Notes under the pieces: model-generated | The model's database searches: none | What the model was told of the DNA's origin: nothing | What the model saw: only the letters and a program-made list of their open reading frames with translations | Position numbers and translations under genes: made by a program | Origin: Thioclava arctica | GTDB taxonomy: Bacteria; Pseudomonadota; Alphaproteobacteria; Rhodobacterales; Rhodobacteraceae | Length of the DNA: 64,000 bases | Assembly (NCBI RefSeq): GCF_040892615.1 | Contig: NZ_JBFRYC010000004.1 | Span: forward strand, 1-64,000 | Direction of reading: 5' to 3' | Shown: in pieces, positions 51,690 through 60,983 of the stretch | How the letters are laid out: each line of letters opens with the position of its first letter | How positions within the stretch are numbered: the first letter of the stretch is position 1

Positions 51690-52289
51690 TCAAGCCGCGC
51701 GGGCAGTCTTGATCGCATTGCGCAAAGTGGCGGCGTCAACCGCGCCCGGATAGACATCGCGCCCGATGATATAGGCAGGTGTGCCGCGCAACCCGATGGC
51801 CACCGCTTGCGCGTCATTGCGTATCAGCAGTGCGTCGATCTGTTTGCGATTGGCTTTGTAACCGGCCTCGGCTTGTTTCGGATCCACGCCCACCGCGCTG
51901 AGCACAGACTCGATCTGCGCGTTTGAGAGCTTGCCTTTCGTCGCCATCAGCGCCTCGAGCGCGGTTTGGTACTTGCCCATGCTCTGCGCGCCCAGCACCA
52001 GTTGCGAGGCATAAACCGACGGTGCGCCAAAGATCGGCCAATCCTTCATGACGACACGCAGATTGCCGTCTTCTTTCATCACCTGCTCGACGACCGGGTG
52101 GTTCGATTTGCAATAGGGGCATTGGTAATCAAAGAACTCGACAAGGGTCACGTCGCCCTTGGGATTGCCCATCGCGGGGGCATCAGGGTCGTTAAAGACG
52201 GCTTCAGGGGTGATATCGGCGGCAAGGCTTGCGCGGGGCAGGATCAGCGCGGTGCCGGTAAGGGCAAGAAAGGTTCTACGGTCGATCAT
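51690..52289 (-). CDS. DsbA-family periplasmic thiol oxidoreductase
   Basis: A 199-aa thioredoxin-fold protein. The signal peptide RRTFLALTGTALILPRASLA begins with twin arginines, so Tat export is possible. Catalytic Cys pair CPYC is in VEFFDYQCPYCKSNH and the cis-Pro loop is GTPAYIIG. The helical insertion is short, as in Com1/ScsC-like DsbA proteins. It overlaps the L,D-transpeptidase gene by 4 nt and lies two genes after dsbD, so it may be a reductase or isomerase fed by DsbD rather than an oxidase. Confidence 0.88.
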   Translation of the reverse strand: MIDRRTFLALTGTALILPRASLAADITPEAVFNDPDAPAMGNPKGDVTLVEFFDYQCPYCKSNHPVVEQVMKEDGNLRVVMKDWPIFGAPSVYASQLVLGAQSMGKYQTALEALMATKGKLSNAQIESVLSAVGVDPKQAEAGYKANRKQIDALLIRNDAQAVAIGLRGTPAYIIGRDVYPGAVDAATLRNAIKTARAA

Positions 52290-53041
52290 GTCTGGTCTCC
52301 TACGGAAGTTTCGGGATTGGGGAAATCATCGGCGCTATAGGGCACCGGCGGCAGCGGCTGGCCCGGCGGCACCGTGCCCTGACCGCTTTGCGCGCGCGTC
52401 AGCACGACAACATCCGTGCCCGAGCGCACCCGGTCAGCCAAGTCGATGATGTCTTGGTTGAACAGTCGGATACAGCCTGCCGAGGTTGCCTTGCCGATGC
52501 TGGAATCGTCCATCGTGCCATGGATGCGGTAGAACGTGTCGCGATTGCCGCGATGCAGGTAAAGTGCACGCGAGCCCAGCGGATTGTCGAGCCCGCCCTT
52601 GAGCCCATTTTTGACGGGGCCGTAAAGCGCGGGATCGTCCTTGATCATGTTCTGCGTCGGCGTCCAGCTTGGCCAGTCGCGCTGATAGGGAACGTGACCC
52701 TTGCCAGCAAATCCGCGCCCGTCTTCGCCCACCGCAACGGTGTAGCGCAGCGCGCGGTTGTCCTTTTGCACGAGGTAAAGCTTGCGCGCCCAAGGATCGA
52801 CGACAATCGTGCCGGGCGGCTCATCCGTCCAGTAATCGACCTCCTGACGGGCTTTCTCCTCGCTGAGATATTTCGGATTGACCGCCGGGATCGTGCGGCC
52901 GTCATCCTCGGTTGGGCCATAGATCGCACGCAGATGCGCGCTAAGCTGCGGTGGGGCCGGGGCGGGGGCCGTCTTGGGCGGCTCGGGCGCACAAGCGGCA
53001 AGCACCACGAGGGCGAGCATGGCGATTTTTGCATGCGTCAT
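52286..53041 (-). CDS. YkuD-type L,D-transpeptidase, lipoprotein
   Basis: A 251-aa envelope enzyme. A lipobox is visible in MLALVVLAACAPEP. The catalytic domain contains YRIHGTMDDSSIGKATSAGC and IRL, the HGT(x)S(x)GCIRL motif with the nucleophilic Cys. It cross-links peptidoglycan or attaches lipoprotein to it. Its active Cys must stay reduced in the periplasm, which explains its place between dsbD and a DsbA-like gene. Confidence 0.9.
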   Translation of the reverse strand: MTHAKIAMLALVVLAACAPEPPKTAPAPAPPQLSAHLRAIYGPTEDDGRTIPAVNPKYLSEEKARQEVDYWTDEPPGTIVVDPWARKLYLVQKDNRALRYTVAVGEDGRGFAGKGHVPYQRDWPSWTPTQNMIKDDPALYGPVKNGLKGGLDNPLGSRALYLHRGNRDTFYRIHGTMDDSSIGKATSAGCIRLFNQDIIDLADRVRSGTDVVVLTRAQSGQGTVPPGQPLPPVPYSADDFPNPETSVGDQT

Positions 53042-54927
53042 TGTGCGATCTCCTTGAGCGATGCGGTGAGGGCGGGCGCGGTCACATCGCCAATCAGGCG
53101 GGTGCCTTGGGCTTCGCGATGCTCGGGGGTCAGGAAAATCAGCGTCGGCGGGCCGATCACGCCCAGAGATTTCAGAAGGGCTTGCTGCGGCGCGCCGGTC
53201 TTGGTGACATCGACCGCGATCCGGGTGACCTGCCGCAAAGCCGCTTGAACCTGAGGGTCGGGGATGACCTCACGCGCGATGGTGGCGCATTCGGTGCACC
53301 ACTTGGCTGTGACATTCAACAGCACTGGCTTACCCTGCGCGCTTGCAAGTGCGCTCTTCAGGTCTTCGGGTGTCTCGACATGCAGGAAATCCGCCTCGGT
53401 CAGGTTGCCCGTCTGAGTATCGCGCGCAGAGCCAGTAGCGAGCCGCCCCAGTGGACGCAGCGGGTCGGTGGCGCCAGATGCTGCGCCAATGGCCTCGATA
53501 GCGCCTGTGAGAAGCGCCGCGACGCCTAGCGCTCCGCCAAAGCGGCGCAGCGCTGAGGTTTGCGCGTCGAAGCGATCACGACCGCCAAGCCAGACACCGA
53601 AGCCAATCAACAACAGCGCCCAAAGCGCCAGCACCGCCGGCCCCGATATCACGCGATCAAGCAGCCAGACAGCTACGCCCAGAAAGATGAACCCGAAGGC
53701 GCGGTTGATCCCGGTCATCCACGCGCCCATGCGCGGCAGGATGGCCGCACCGAACACTCCGACGCCCAAGAGCGGCACGCCCTGACCCAATCCCAGCGCA
53801 AACAGTGCCGCGGCGCCCAACCCGGTATCGCCTGTTTGGGCAATGTAGAGAAAAGCTCCTGCGAGCGGCGCCGTCACACAGGGCCCCACGATCAGCGTCG
53901 AGGTAAAGCCCAGAAGGGCCGCCCCCACAAGCGAGCCGCTCGATCCTTTCAACGCGCTGATCCGCGTGGTCAGCCCCTGCGGCAGGTGCAGCGCGAACAG
54001 ACCGAAAGAGGAGAGCGCTAGCAGCCCAAACAGCACCGCCAAGGCAATGACCGTCGCAGGCGCCTGCATCACAAATTGCAGGTTCTGCCCCGACCAAGCC
54101 GCAACCACCCCCAGCAACCCGAAGGCCAGAGCCATCGCCAAGACGTAAGTGCCCGTCAGCGCCAGCCCGCGAAGCGGTGTCAGGCCCTTGCCCTGCGCCC
54201 CCAACATCCCGGCCACGATAGGCACCATAGGCAGGACGCAGGGGGTGAAAGCCAATAACAGGCCGAAGCCGAAAAAGCTTGCCACCACCAGCAGCCAGCC
54301 GCCCTGCGCCGCAATACCCGCGACCAGCCCGTTCCCTGAAAATATTCTGAGCGGGGTGTCCGCAGACGAAGCCGTCTTGGTCAAAGCTGTTGCGGCGACC
54401 TTGTTTGTCGTGGCGTAGTCAGGCGTCTCAAAAGCTTGGCTTGTCGTGCCCCATGCGGACCCCGCAGTGGCCAACTGTGCCGGTGGCTTGATCTCACGGC
54501 TTTGCGGCGGATAGCAAAGACCTTTTTCCTCGCAGCCCTGCCAGTGCAGCGTGAACGGCCCCGTGATCTTGCTCACGGTGGCTTGTGTGTGACTGTGCCA
54601 GACCTCTACCGTGCCGAAATTTGGGTCATTTTTTGTCTCACCCGGTTCTGAATCGATCTGCGGCTTGGCCCCGCTATCGGTGCTGACAGTCAGGTGATCT
54701 CGATAGAGGTAATAGCCCTTCGCGATTGCGATCGAAACTGCGAGCGTTCCGTCGTCTTGCCACTCGGTCGAGACCTGAAAGGCCTCATCGGGCGGTAACG
54801 GGCCTGCGCCCGAGGGTTTAAGCAATTCGAACCCTTGTGCCACGGCGAGGCCGGGCAACAGAGCGAAAGCCAGAAAGAGTACCCAGAGGGCACGGCATGG
54901 CGGGAGGGGTGAAGGTCGTGCAATCAT
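53038..54927 (-). CDS. dsbD: Thiol:disulfide interchange protein DsbD
   Basis: A 629-aa protein with the three DsbD modules. After the signal peptide (ALWVLFLAFALLPGLAVAQ) the alpha domain has CEEKGLCYPP. The eight-helix beta domain has FTPCVLPMVPI and VGPCVTAPLAGA. The C-terminal thioredoxin domain has KWCTECAT. It carries electrons from cytoplasmic thioredoxin to periplasmic substrates. ATG 54927 is chosen, since the longer frame reaches into the divergent regulator gene. It overlaps the transpeptidase gene by 4 nt. Confidence 0.93.
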   Translation of the reverse strand: MIARPSPLPPCRALWVLFLAFALLPGLAVAQGFELLKPSGAGPLPPDEAFQVSTEWQDDGTLAVSIAIAKGYYLYRDHLTVSTDSGAKPQIDSEPGETKNDPNFGTVEVWHSHTQATVSKITGPFTLHWQGCEEKGLCYPPQSREIKPPAQLATAGSAWGTTSQAFETPDYATTNKVAATALTKTASSADTPLRIFSGNGLVAGIAAQGGWLLVVASFFGFGLLLAFTPCVLPMVPIVAGMLGAQGKGLTPLRGLALTGTYVLAMALAFGLLGVVAAWSGQNLQFVMQAPATVIALAVLFGLLALSSFGLFALHLPQGLTTRISALKGSSGSLVGAALLGFTSTLIVGPCVTAPLAGAFLYIAQTGDTGLGAAALFALGLGQGVPLLGVGVFGAAILPRMGAWMTGINRAFGFIFLGVAVWLLDRVISGPAVLALWALLLIGFGVWLGGRDRFDAQTSALRRFGGALGVAALLTGAIEAIGAASGATDPLRPLGRLATGSARDTQTGNLTEADFLHVETPEDLKSALASAQGKPVLLNVTAKWCTECATIAREVIPDPQVQAALRQVTRIAVDVTKTGAPQQALLKSLGVIGPPTLIFLTPEHREAQGTRLIGDVTAPALTASLKEIAQ

Positions 54928-54949
54928 GCTGGCCGAATTGCCGGCGAAT

Positions 54950-54966
54950 CTTAAGTCAGCCTTAAG
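54950..54966. promoter_or_regulatory. PmrA-like box between dsbD and the response regulator
   Basis: CTTAAG-TCAGC-CTTAAG fits the PmrA/BasR consensus YTTAAK-N5-YTTAAK exactly. Because CTTAAG is itself palindromic, the site reads the same in both directions. It lies 23 bp upstream of dsbD and 35 bp upstream of the regulator, well placed for control of both. Confidence 0.6.
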
Positions 54967-55000
54967 GTTGGCGCGCTCCAAGGGCGGTGAAGGAGAAAAC

Positions 55001-55696
55001 ATGCGCATACTCGTCGTTGAAGATGACAGCATTCTGGCCGATGGCCTTCGGGTCGGGCTTGGCATGGCTGGGTTCACGGCGGACGTGGTGGGATGCCTTG
55101 AAGATGCGCGCGCGGCTTTGGCTGGAAACGACTACACAGCCTTGGTGCTTGATCTGATGCTTCCCGATGGCTCTGGGCTGGAGTTGTTGCGCGAGCTGCG
55201 TTCACGCCGTGCGGGCCTGCCGGTCCTGCTGCTGACCGCGCGCGATCAGGTGCAAGACCGGGTCGCTGGGCTTGATGCCGGGGCGGATGACTATCTTGGC
55301 AAGCCTTTCGATTTCGACGAACTCGCAGCGCGGCTGCGCGCCCTGGCCCGACGCGCAGAAGGGCGGGCTAGCGGACACATCACCCATGACGGTCTCGAAC
55401 TGGATCCCGGCGCGCATACGGCCGCGATCAATGGCCGCCCGCTGAAGCTTTCGCGCCGCGAATTCTCGGTTTTGCAGGCCTTAGCCGAACGGCCCGGACG
55501 GGTGCTTGCGAAATCCGATCTCGAGGATCGGCTTTACGGCTGGGACGAAGAGGTCGAGAGCAACGCCGTCGAGGTTCATATCCACCACCTGCGCGCCAAG
55601 CTTGGGCGTGACTTCATCGAAACCCTGCGCGGCATCGGCTACCGGCTGCGCCCAGAGGAGAAAACGCCATCTCGCTCCGTCTCCGCCTCTTCCTGA
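55001..55696 (+). CDS. OmpR-family response regulator (QseB/PmrA-like)
   Basis: A 231-aa two-domain regulator. The receiver domain has MRILVVEDDSILADGL, phospho-acceptor Asp in ALVLDLMLPDG, Thr in LLLTARD and Lys in GKPFDFDELAAR. The winged-helix effector has LSRREFSVLQALAERPGRVL and HIHHLRAKLGRDFIETLRGI. ATG 55001 follows AGGAG. It overlaps the kinase coding region by about 28 nt. The PmrA-like box upstream suggests autoregulation and control of dsbD. Confidence 0.92.
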   Translation: MRILVVEDDSILADGLRVGLGMAGFTADVVGCLEDARAALAGNDYTALVLDLMLPDGSGLELLRELRSRRAGLPVLLLTARDQVQDRVAGLDAGADDYLGKPFDFDELAARLRALARRAEGRASGHITHDGLELDPGAHTAAINGRPLKLSRREFSVLQALAERPGRVLAKSDLEDRLYGWDEEVESNAVEVHIHHLRAKLGRDFIETLRGIGYRLRPEEKTPSRSVSASS

Positions 55697-57045
55697 TCCT
55701 TACGGGTGCTACACTGGCGGTCTGGCTGTCAGCGGTTCTGTGGATCGAACAGTCGACCCGCGCCGAGTTGACGCGGGTGCTCGACGCGCGGCTGGTGGAA
55801 GCCGCGCAGATGGTCACTTCACTGGTGTCTAAGAACCAGATTGCACTCAATCGCGATGACCCGGCTCAGATCTCATTGCCGGCAAGCGCGGATTATGAAC
55901 ATCAGCAGTTCTGCCAGATATGGTCCTTCTCGAGCGGGCTCGTTGGGCGCTCGACCGGGGCGCCGCGCGAGCAGATGGTGCCAGCAGACGCCACCGGCTT
56001 TCGCACGATCACGCGCGACGGCAAGGCGCTGCGTGTCTATACCATCGTTGACCCCGATCTTGGCGGGCAGGTCACGGTGGGGGATAGTCTGGCCATTCGC
56101 GATCGGTTGGTGCGTGATGTCATCGCAGGGTTTCTCTGGCCCGCCGTGGTGATCTTGCCGGTGATGTGGGGGCTGATCTGGCTGTCCATCACCACCGGGC
56201 TCGCTCCGCTGGCCCGTTTCGCGCGCGATCTTGAGGCGCGGCGCACGGACGATCTCGGTGCGCTGCCCGAGTCAAAGCAGCGCCCGCGCGAAATCCGGCC
56301 ACTCGCGGGCGCGCTTGACGATCTACTCGCGCGGCTTGCACGGGCGCGCGAACGCGAGCGCGACTTCATCGCCTATGCGGCCCATGAGATGAAAACGCCG
56401 CTCGCCGGGCTCAAGACGCAGGCCCATATTGCACGTCGGGCGCCCGATCAGGCGACGCGCGCCCGCGCGCTCGAGGCGATTTCCACATCGGTGGACCGCA
56501 CTGATCGCATGGTGCATCAACTGTTGGATCTCGCGCAGGTCGAAAGCCGCGAGACTCGATCGGCACCGCTCGAACTGCAAGGCCTGCTACAGCAGGTGCT
56601 TGCCGATCTGACCGAGGTCGCAGATCGTAGAACCATCAGCCTCGCGCTGGAGCCCTCCACGCGGTCGCTGACCCTTTCAAGTGATCCATTTCTGCTCACG
56701 ATTGCCCTGCGCAACCTGATCGAGAATGCCATTCAGGCCAGCCCGACGGGCTCTGATGTGCTCGTGAAAGTCAGCGATACCGAGGCGCGTGTTCTCATCG
56801 ACATTCGCGATGGCGGCCCGGGCTTGCCGCCCGCCATCGCAGGGCAGGCGCAGGAGAAGTTCGTTAAGGGTAACAATGTCGATCCGTCCGGCTCCGGTCT
56901 GGGTCTGGCAATCGCCACCGACGCGATTACGGCGGCGAGCGGCGATATTCGCTTTGAGAGGCGCGCCGACGGCCACCACACTATCGTGGCGTTGTCCCGA
57001 ACCAGATGTCATGCGGTTGATCGGAACGCCGCGCGAGACGGTTGA
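55669..57045 (+). CDS. QseC/PmrB-like sensor histidine kinase, apparent ATC start
   Basis: About 458 aa. TM1 (LRLFLILTGATLAVWLSAVL), periplasmic sensor, TM2 (AVVILPVMWGLIWLSI), HAMP-like linker, H-box FIAYAAHEMKTPLAGL, N-box NLIENAIQAS, and G-boxes DGGPGLPP and GSGLGLAI are all present. The family start would be MSLRLRLF. Here the codon is ATC at 55669, with GGAG 8 nt upstream. No ATG, GTG or TTG occurs in frame before TTG 55768, and starting there would delete TM1. Either ATC is used, or one base has mutated, in which case membrane insertion fails. Confidence 0.8.
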   Translation: MSLRLRLFLILTGATLAVWLSAVLWIEQSTRAELTRVLDARLVEAAQMVTSLVSKNQIALNRDDPAQISLPASADYEHQQFCQIWSFSSGLVGRSTGAPREQMVPADATGFRTITRDGKALRVYTIVDPDLGGQVTVGDSLAIRDRLVRDVIAGFLWPAVVILPVMWGLIWLSITTGLAPLARFARDLEARRTDDLGALPESKQRPREIRPLAGALDDLLARLARARERERDFIAYAAHEMKTPLAGLKTQAHIARRAPDQATRARALEAISTSVDRTDRMVHQLLDLAQVESRETRSAPLELQGLLQQVLADLTEVADRRTISLALEPSTRSLTLSSDPFLLTIALRNLIENAIQASPTGSDVLVKVSDTEARVLIDIRDGGPGLPPAIAGQAQEKFVKGNNVDPSGSGLGLAIATDAITAASGDIRFERRADGHHTIVALSRTRCHAVDRNAARDG

Positions 57046-57397
57046 CCCTGCTAAAATTCGCGCCTGAATTAACGAGTCGAGAGCGATAAAGCCCCCTGTC
57101 GTATGCAGCCAAAGTCGTTCACTGATTTTGCGTCAGCAATGCCATTCAGCGTGGTGGTCTGCCCAGTTTGCCCCCCGACTACACGCTACAGCGGCCCAAA
57201 CGTGGGACCGTCGATAGTGACCGCGATTGTGCCGGGAAGGCTACGCCGAGCCGTTGCATGTCTGCTTTGAGCCCATACTGCTGGACGCTGCGCCCGCCAC
57301 CAACAGCAGCTATGTGCTTATTTCGTTGAAAAGCTCTGTTTGCTCGAACCCCTGAGCGCTGATTCAATTCCCCTGTAGCAGCTGGAGGTGGGCGGAG
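57046..57397. other. Region without a recognisable gene
   Basis: About 350 bp between the kinase stop and the IS1182 relic. No family match was seen on either strand; it is probably degraded IS flank. Confidence 0.35.
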
Positions 57398-58039
57398 ATG
57401 ATGGGATCCTGACAGCAAGCGCAGAGTGCTCTGGTCTATGAAATCTCAATCGAAGCACATGCCCCGCCCGATCATATACTCCGGGCGGCGGACCGATTTG
57501 TGGATCTGGCCGGAATCCGGCAGCATCTGGCCCCGTTCTACAGCTCCACCGGGCCACGCTCGATGAGGCGGCGTTCGGCGCGGCCCGCCCGGTCGAGCCG
57601 AAGTTCGCCTCGCATTCCGAACCGGCGTCGCAGTGGACCGGGGCAAGAGGCGGGCCAGCCTATTTTACCGACTCCATCAACGACTTGATCGCCACCGACA
57701 CCGACAACGGCATGATCCTCGACGTGGAGGCCACGCGCTCGATCCGCCAAGCCGAGGTTGGATTGGTGCGGAGGAGGATTGACAGGGTGAGCGATAGCTT
57801 CGGAGAAGAAACCAGAGGAGGATGGCATGCTCCGCTACTGGGCGAGCAAGGCCGATTGCGATGTCTGCGAGCTGAAATCGCGCGGCGGCCCGAAGGAACC
57901 TGCACGCAAGGTGCTCCGGTCGTTTTACGAACCATCCCGCGATCGGGTCCGTGCGATCGCTCAGACCACGCAATACGCAATCGCCAAGAACCTCCGGAAG
58001 AAGGTCGAGATGCTGTTCGCCCAGGCTCTGATGATGTAA
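57398..58039 (+). mobile_element. IS1182-family transposase relic
   Basis: The N-terminus MMGS, stop, QQAQSALVYEISIEAHAPPD and RFVDLAGIRQHLAPFYSSTG matches IS1182. After a deletion the core resumes as TLDEAAFGAARPVEPKFASH, QWTGARGGPAYFTDSINDLI and MILDVEATRSIRQAEVG. A third frame carries SKADCDVCELK and EPARKVLRSFYEPSRDRVRA ending KKVEMLFA. Stops, deletions and frameshifts make it dead. Confidence 0.8.
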
Positions 58040-58178
58040 CCGCCACCCTGCCGTTGATCCCTTACTTGCGATCATCCTCTCAAGCTGAACAGGATATCCG
58101 AAGGCCGTGAACACTCTTGTGGGCCGCGCTGACACGCGTGTCGTGACTGGGGGAGATGAGATCTAGACGTCATTCCCA

Positions 58179-58560
58179 ACCATCTGGCTGCGCGACAATT
58201 TCCCGTCGGGCTTGCATCCGCAGACCCATGAACGCCTGCTGGATTTGCTTGCATTGCAAGCGTCACCGGTGCTGAGCTCTGCGCAGCGTCAGGGGGACGA
58301 AGTGATGCTCCACTATGACGATGGCCATGTGAGTCATATGCGGGTGGAGTGGCTCAGCGCGCATCGCCCCGGTTAACGCGCGCAAGACCCGGCCGCCATC
58401 GCGCCCCGGCTTTGGCGGAGAGATCAGATTGAAACGGCGCTTCCCTGTCACGCCGCGGCCCGGATCGTGACAGATGATCACGCATTGAATGCGGGGATGC
58501 AGGACACAGCTACCTATGGGATCGCAATTGTCGATCACCTTAAGGACCGCACCAGCGCGG
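58179..58560 (+). pseudogene. Gamma-butyrobetaine-dioxygenase-like gene, N-terminal relic
   Basis: TIWLRDNFPSGLHPQTHERL and VMLHYDDGHVSHMRVEWLSA fit the GBBH-like N-terminal domain (W(L)RDNCPC...DGH...WL), ending at a stop at 58374. A later frame, AARIVTDDHALNAGM and ATYGIAIVDHLKD, resembles the next segment (LRxYGFxxxxGVP). The Fe/2-oxoglutarate core is gone. Confidence 0.55.
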
Positions 58561-58760
58561 GCGCTTGTTGGCGTGCAATCTCAGCGGCGAGACCGCAGCG
58601 TAGCGGATCGCCAAGACCGAACGCGCTGGGCGAGATTGCGCTATCGGCACAGTCGATCTTGCCGATCGGGCCTTTTAGGACGGTGTGGGCTCGGCCTCGG
58701 CGATCAGATGCTGCACCCAGCGCGCCGCCGCCCATGTCGCGGGGAGAGGTTTGCGCATGT

Positions 58761-59483
58761 TCATCTGATCGTCTCTTTTTGCTGGTCGATTTGGCGCAGG
58801 GTGCCTTGTGCGATCAGCTTTGGCACCTCGTTCCATTCGATGAAAGGCGGAAGGACGGGGCCGCCAAAGCCCGCCGCGCGGAACGCTTCGGGCAGGTCGC
58901 CTTCGACATGGCCCGAGCGCAGGGCGAAGAACGCAAGGCACATCGCCTGATCCAGATCGCGGGCGGCATCGGTGAGGTAGGGGGGCTGCTCGACAAAGCC
59001 GGTCGTCACGCTGCGAAACCCGATTGCTTGCGCCAGTTTCTCGGCGAAAGCGCGCGGCGCGTCGGCGCTGGTTTTCGAGCGCGCGCTGCCATGGGCGGCG
59101 AGCAGAAGGGCGGTGTCGCGGCTGGCCCAGCCCTGCGACTGCAATGTGGCCATGAGGCGTGCCGCCGCGCAGGCCAGCAATGCGGGATCGACGCCGAAGG
59201 GGGCAAGCTGTTCAAGGCCCAGCTCTGATGTTTTTCCGGCAAGGAACCGGCCCGTGAACCAGCCCTCGGACATGAAGAACGGATAGACCACCGGCCGCCC
59301 CAGCCGCGCAACGGCGGCCTCAAAACAGCCCTCGGCCGCCAATGTCGTGCCCTCGACGCGCCAGCCTGGCAGGTGTTCGCCCACAGCGCGGCCCAAAGCG
59401 CGCAGCGCCTCTTCCTGCGGCTCAGGCTCGGACGGGCTGCCATGGGCGACAATGAGAAGGCCGGGGGCCGTCACTGGTGCCAT
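58761..59483 (-). CDS. CbiX-like sirohydrochlorin chelatase
   Basis: A 240-aa protein with two CbiX repeats. The first has LLIVAHGSPSEPEPQEEALR, the second LLLAAHGSARSKTSADAPRA; each gives a metal-coordinating His. Family members insert Co2+, Ni2+ or Fe2+ into sirohydrochlorin for cobalamin, F430 or siroheme/heme d1. ATG 59483 is chosen as the family start; ATG 59510 is possible. It follows directly on a NirF-like 3' remnant, so a heme d1/siroheme role is plausible. The C-terminus QIDQQKETIR is unremarkable. Confidence 0.82.
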   Translation of the reverse strand: MAPVTAPGLLIVAHGSPSEPEPQEEALRALGRAVGEHLPGWRVEGTTLAAEGCFEAAVARLGRPVVYPFFMSEGWFTGRFLAGKTSELGLEQLAPFGVDPALLACAAARLMATLQSQGWASRDTALLLAAHGSARSKTSADAPRAFAEKLAQAIGFRSVTTGFVEQPPYLTDAARDLDQAMCLAFFALRSGHVEGDLPEAFRAAGFGGPVLPPFIEWNEVPKLIAQGTLRQIDQQKETIR

Positions 59484-59670
59484 CCGCGACTGTGAACTTG
59501 TTCCAAACATTGTATTTTCCCGATCGTTTGCGCATCGCCCCGCGGCGCAGTTCTGCAAGCGTTTTGGCATCGTAGACGATCACCGCGCCGTCGTCTTCCC
59601 AGATCGAAACCAAGGCATATTTGCCATCGCAGGTAAACGCGATATGCGCCACGGTTTTGCCCGGAGCCAA
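59422..59670 (-). pseudogene. NirF-like (heme d1 biosynthesis) C-terminal relic
   Basis: VAHIAFTCDGKYALVSIWED, DGAVIVYDAKTLAELRR and SGKYNVWNKFTVADGTS resemble the last propeller blade of NirF-type proteins, which end near GTSH. Only about 65 codons remain. The frame runs on past the expected end into the chelatase gene. The upstream part is lost, so a denitrification gene cluster was truncated here. Confidence 0.5.
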
Positions 59671-59886
59671 GCGTCTTGAGCAACCAGCAGCAGGTGTCGA
59701 TCCCGCTCAGACTTGTCGCCCAAGCGGCTGGCACTGATCAGGATGCGGCAATTCGGGGATCATCGCGCGCGGCAAGGATGTGTTGCTCCGTCCCGTCGGG
59801 CAGCCGCAATAGCCCCTGACCGTCATCCTGTGATGTGCCGGTTATCAAAGCCGTTCCGCTGTCGTCGAAACGCGACGCGATACCAA
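59671..59886 (-). other. Unassigned sequence between the NirF relic and the Hint gene
   Basis: The minus strand after the Hint stop reads GIASRFDDSGTALITGTSQD, DGQGLLRLPDGTEQHILAAR, then a stop. A second frame has LISASRLGDKSERDRHLLLV. Both look protein-like but no family is recognised; they may be remains of one interrupted gene. Confidence 0.3.
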
Positions 59887-60983
59887 TCAGGCCAAAGTCT
59901 GACCTTCACCGAGAGAGGCTTGAAGCGCCTTGAACTCATAGGCGCGCAGCACGGGACGTGCCGCATCTTTCGCGCGTATCCGGCCACCAGACGCCAGTTC
60001 AGGAAAGAGGCGCAGCAATTCCTGCCGGCTCTCCCGCGCCATCGTGCTTATGCCGTAGGCCGCTGGGAAAAAGCTCTCGGTTTTGAGACCGGCTGAGAAG
60101 ACAACCTCATGCTCTTCAAACATGAAATGCCAGTAGGTCACAGTTTTCATGCTGGTCTCGCGGCGCACGTTCTTGCCATTGACCATATGCCGCGCCGCGA
60201 CAAGAACCTCGGGTTCACCAAACATGATTTCAGCGCGCACACTTTTCCACAAGATCCGATGCGCAGGTGAAACCATTATCGTGCAATCAGGTTGGCCGCG
60301 CCCCATCGCATGCGCTTCGATCCGGATCGGAACAAGGTCGTCGTTCATGCTATTGAACGTGACCGTCGATGACCCGATCCACCGGATAGGCTGAAACCCG
60401 TGGTCATAGGTCAGCACTTTGTCTCCGATTTTCAGACGTTCGACCGGTATCTCCCCATTGATCGTCGCGATGGGGCTTCCTTCAGCAAAGCACACAACCT
60501 GATCCGGGTTTGCAGCCGTCAGTTCCTCAAGCGACATTTCCCCATCGTTGCCAGTCACATCTTCGCCGCGCGCGACAGTGAAGCTGTCTTGGCCGTTGAT
60601 GCCATCAGTTTCACGAGGATCTTGGGCCCATTGAACAGGCCGAGCGCGAGATAATCATCACCAGCCCCTAAGCCGTCGCTGCCGTTCGATTGATAGGCAT
60701 CGGGAGTTGCGGTTGCTAACTGGAAAAGCGGTTGCGTCAAATCGGGTACAAGCGTGCCGCTTCCATTGTCCACCGCAGGATAAATGGCGAAAAGATCGCT
60801 ATTCTGGATTGGATCACCGCTGCCTTGTATTCGAACAAGGACAAAACGGTCGGCTGCGGACCCAAGGGCTGAGATCCCCGAGATCGTCGGGTTGGTTTGA
60901 TAGTCAGGCGGTGGGTAACTTGTCGATGAACCTTGATAGGTGGCTAGCTGATCGCCCGATAGTAGAAACTGTTCGCCAGCCAT
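59887..60983 (-). pseudogene. Hint-domain protein 1, split by a one-base frameshift
   Basis: Frame one (ATG 60983, MAGEQFLLSGDQLATYQG...) ends VKLMASTAKTASLS and stops near 60555. The second frame continues naturally as DGINGQDSFTVARGEDVTGN. It then enters a Hint_2 domain: VVCFAEGSPIATINGEIPVE with the nucleophilic Cys, VSPAHRILW, and FMFEEHEVVFSAGLKTESFF. Adding one base in the TTT at 60609-60611 (AAA on the coding strand) restores VKTDGINGQD and one protein of about 365 aa, the size of its neighbour. It may be a real frameshift or a homopolymer error. Hint_2 proteins in Rhodobacteraceae are self-processing or secreted proteins of unknown function. Confidence 0.75.

Noticed and set aside
59422..59483. 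Functional overlap of the NirF-like frame with the chelatase gene
   Set aside because: The frame continues past the family's usual end only because no stop occurs; it is read as a remnant.
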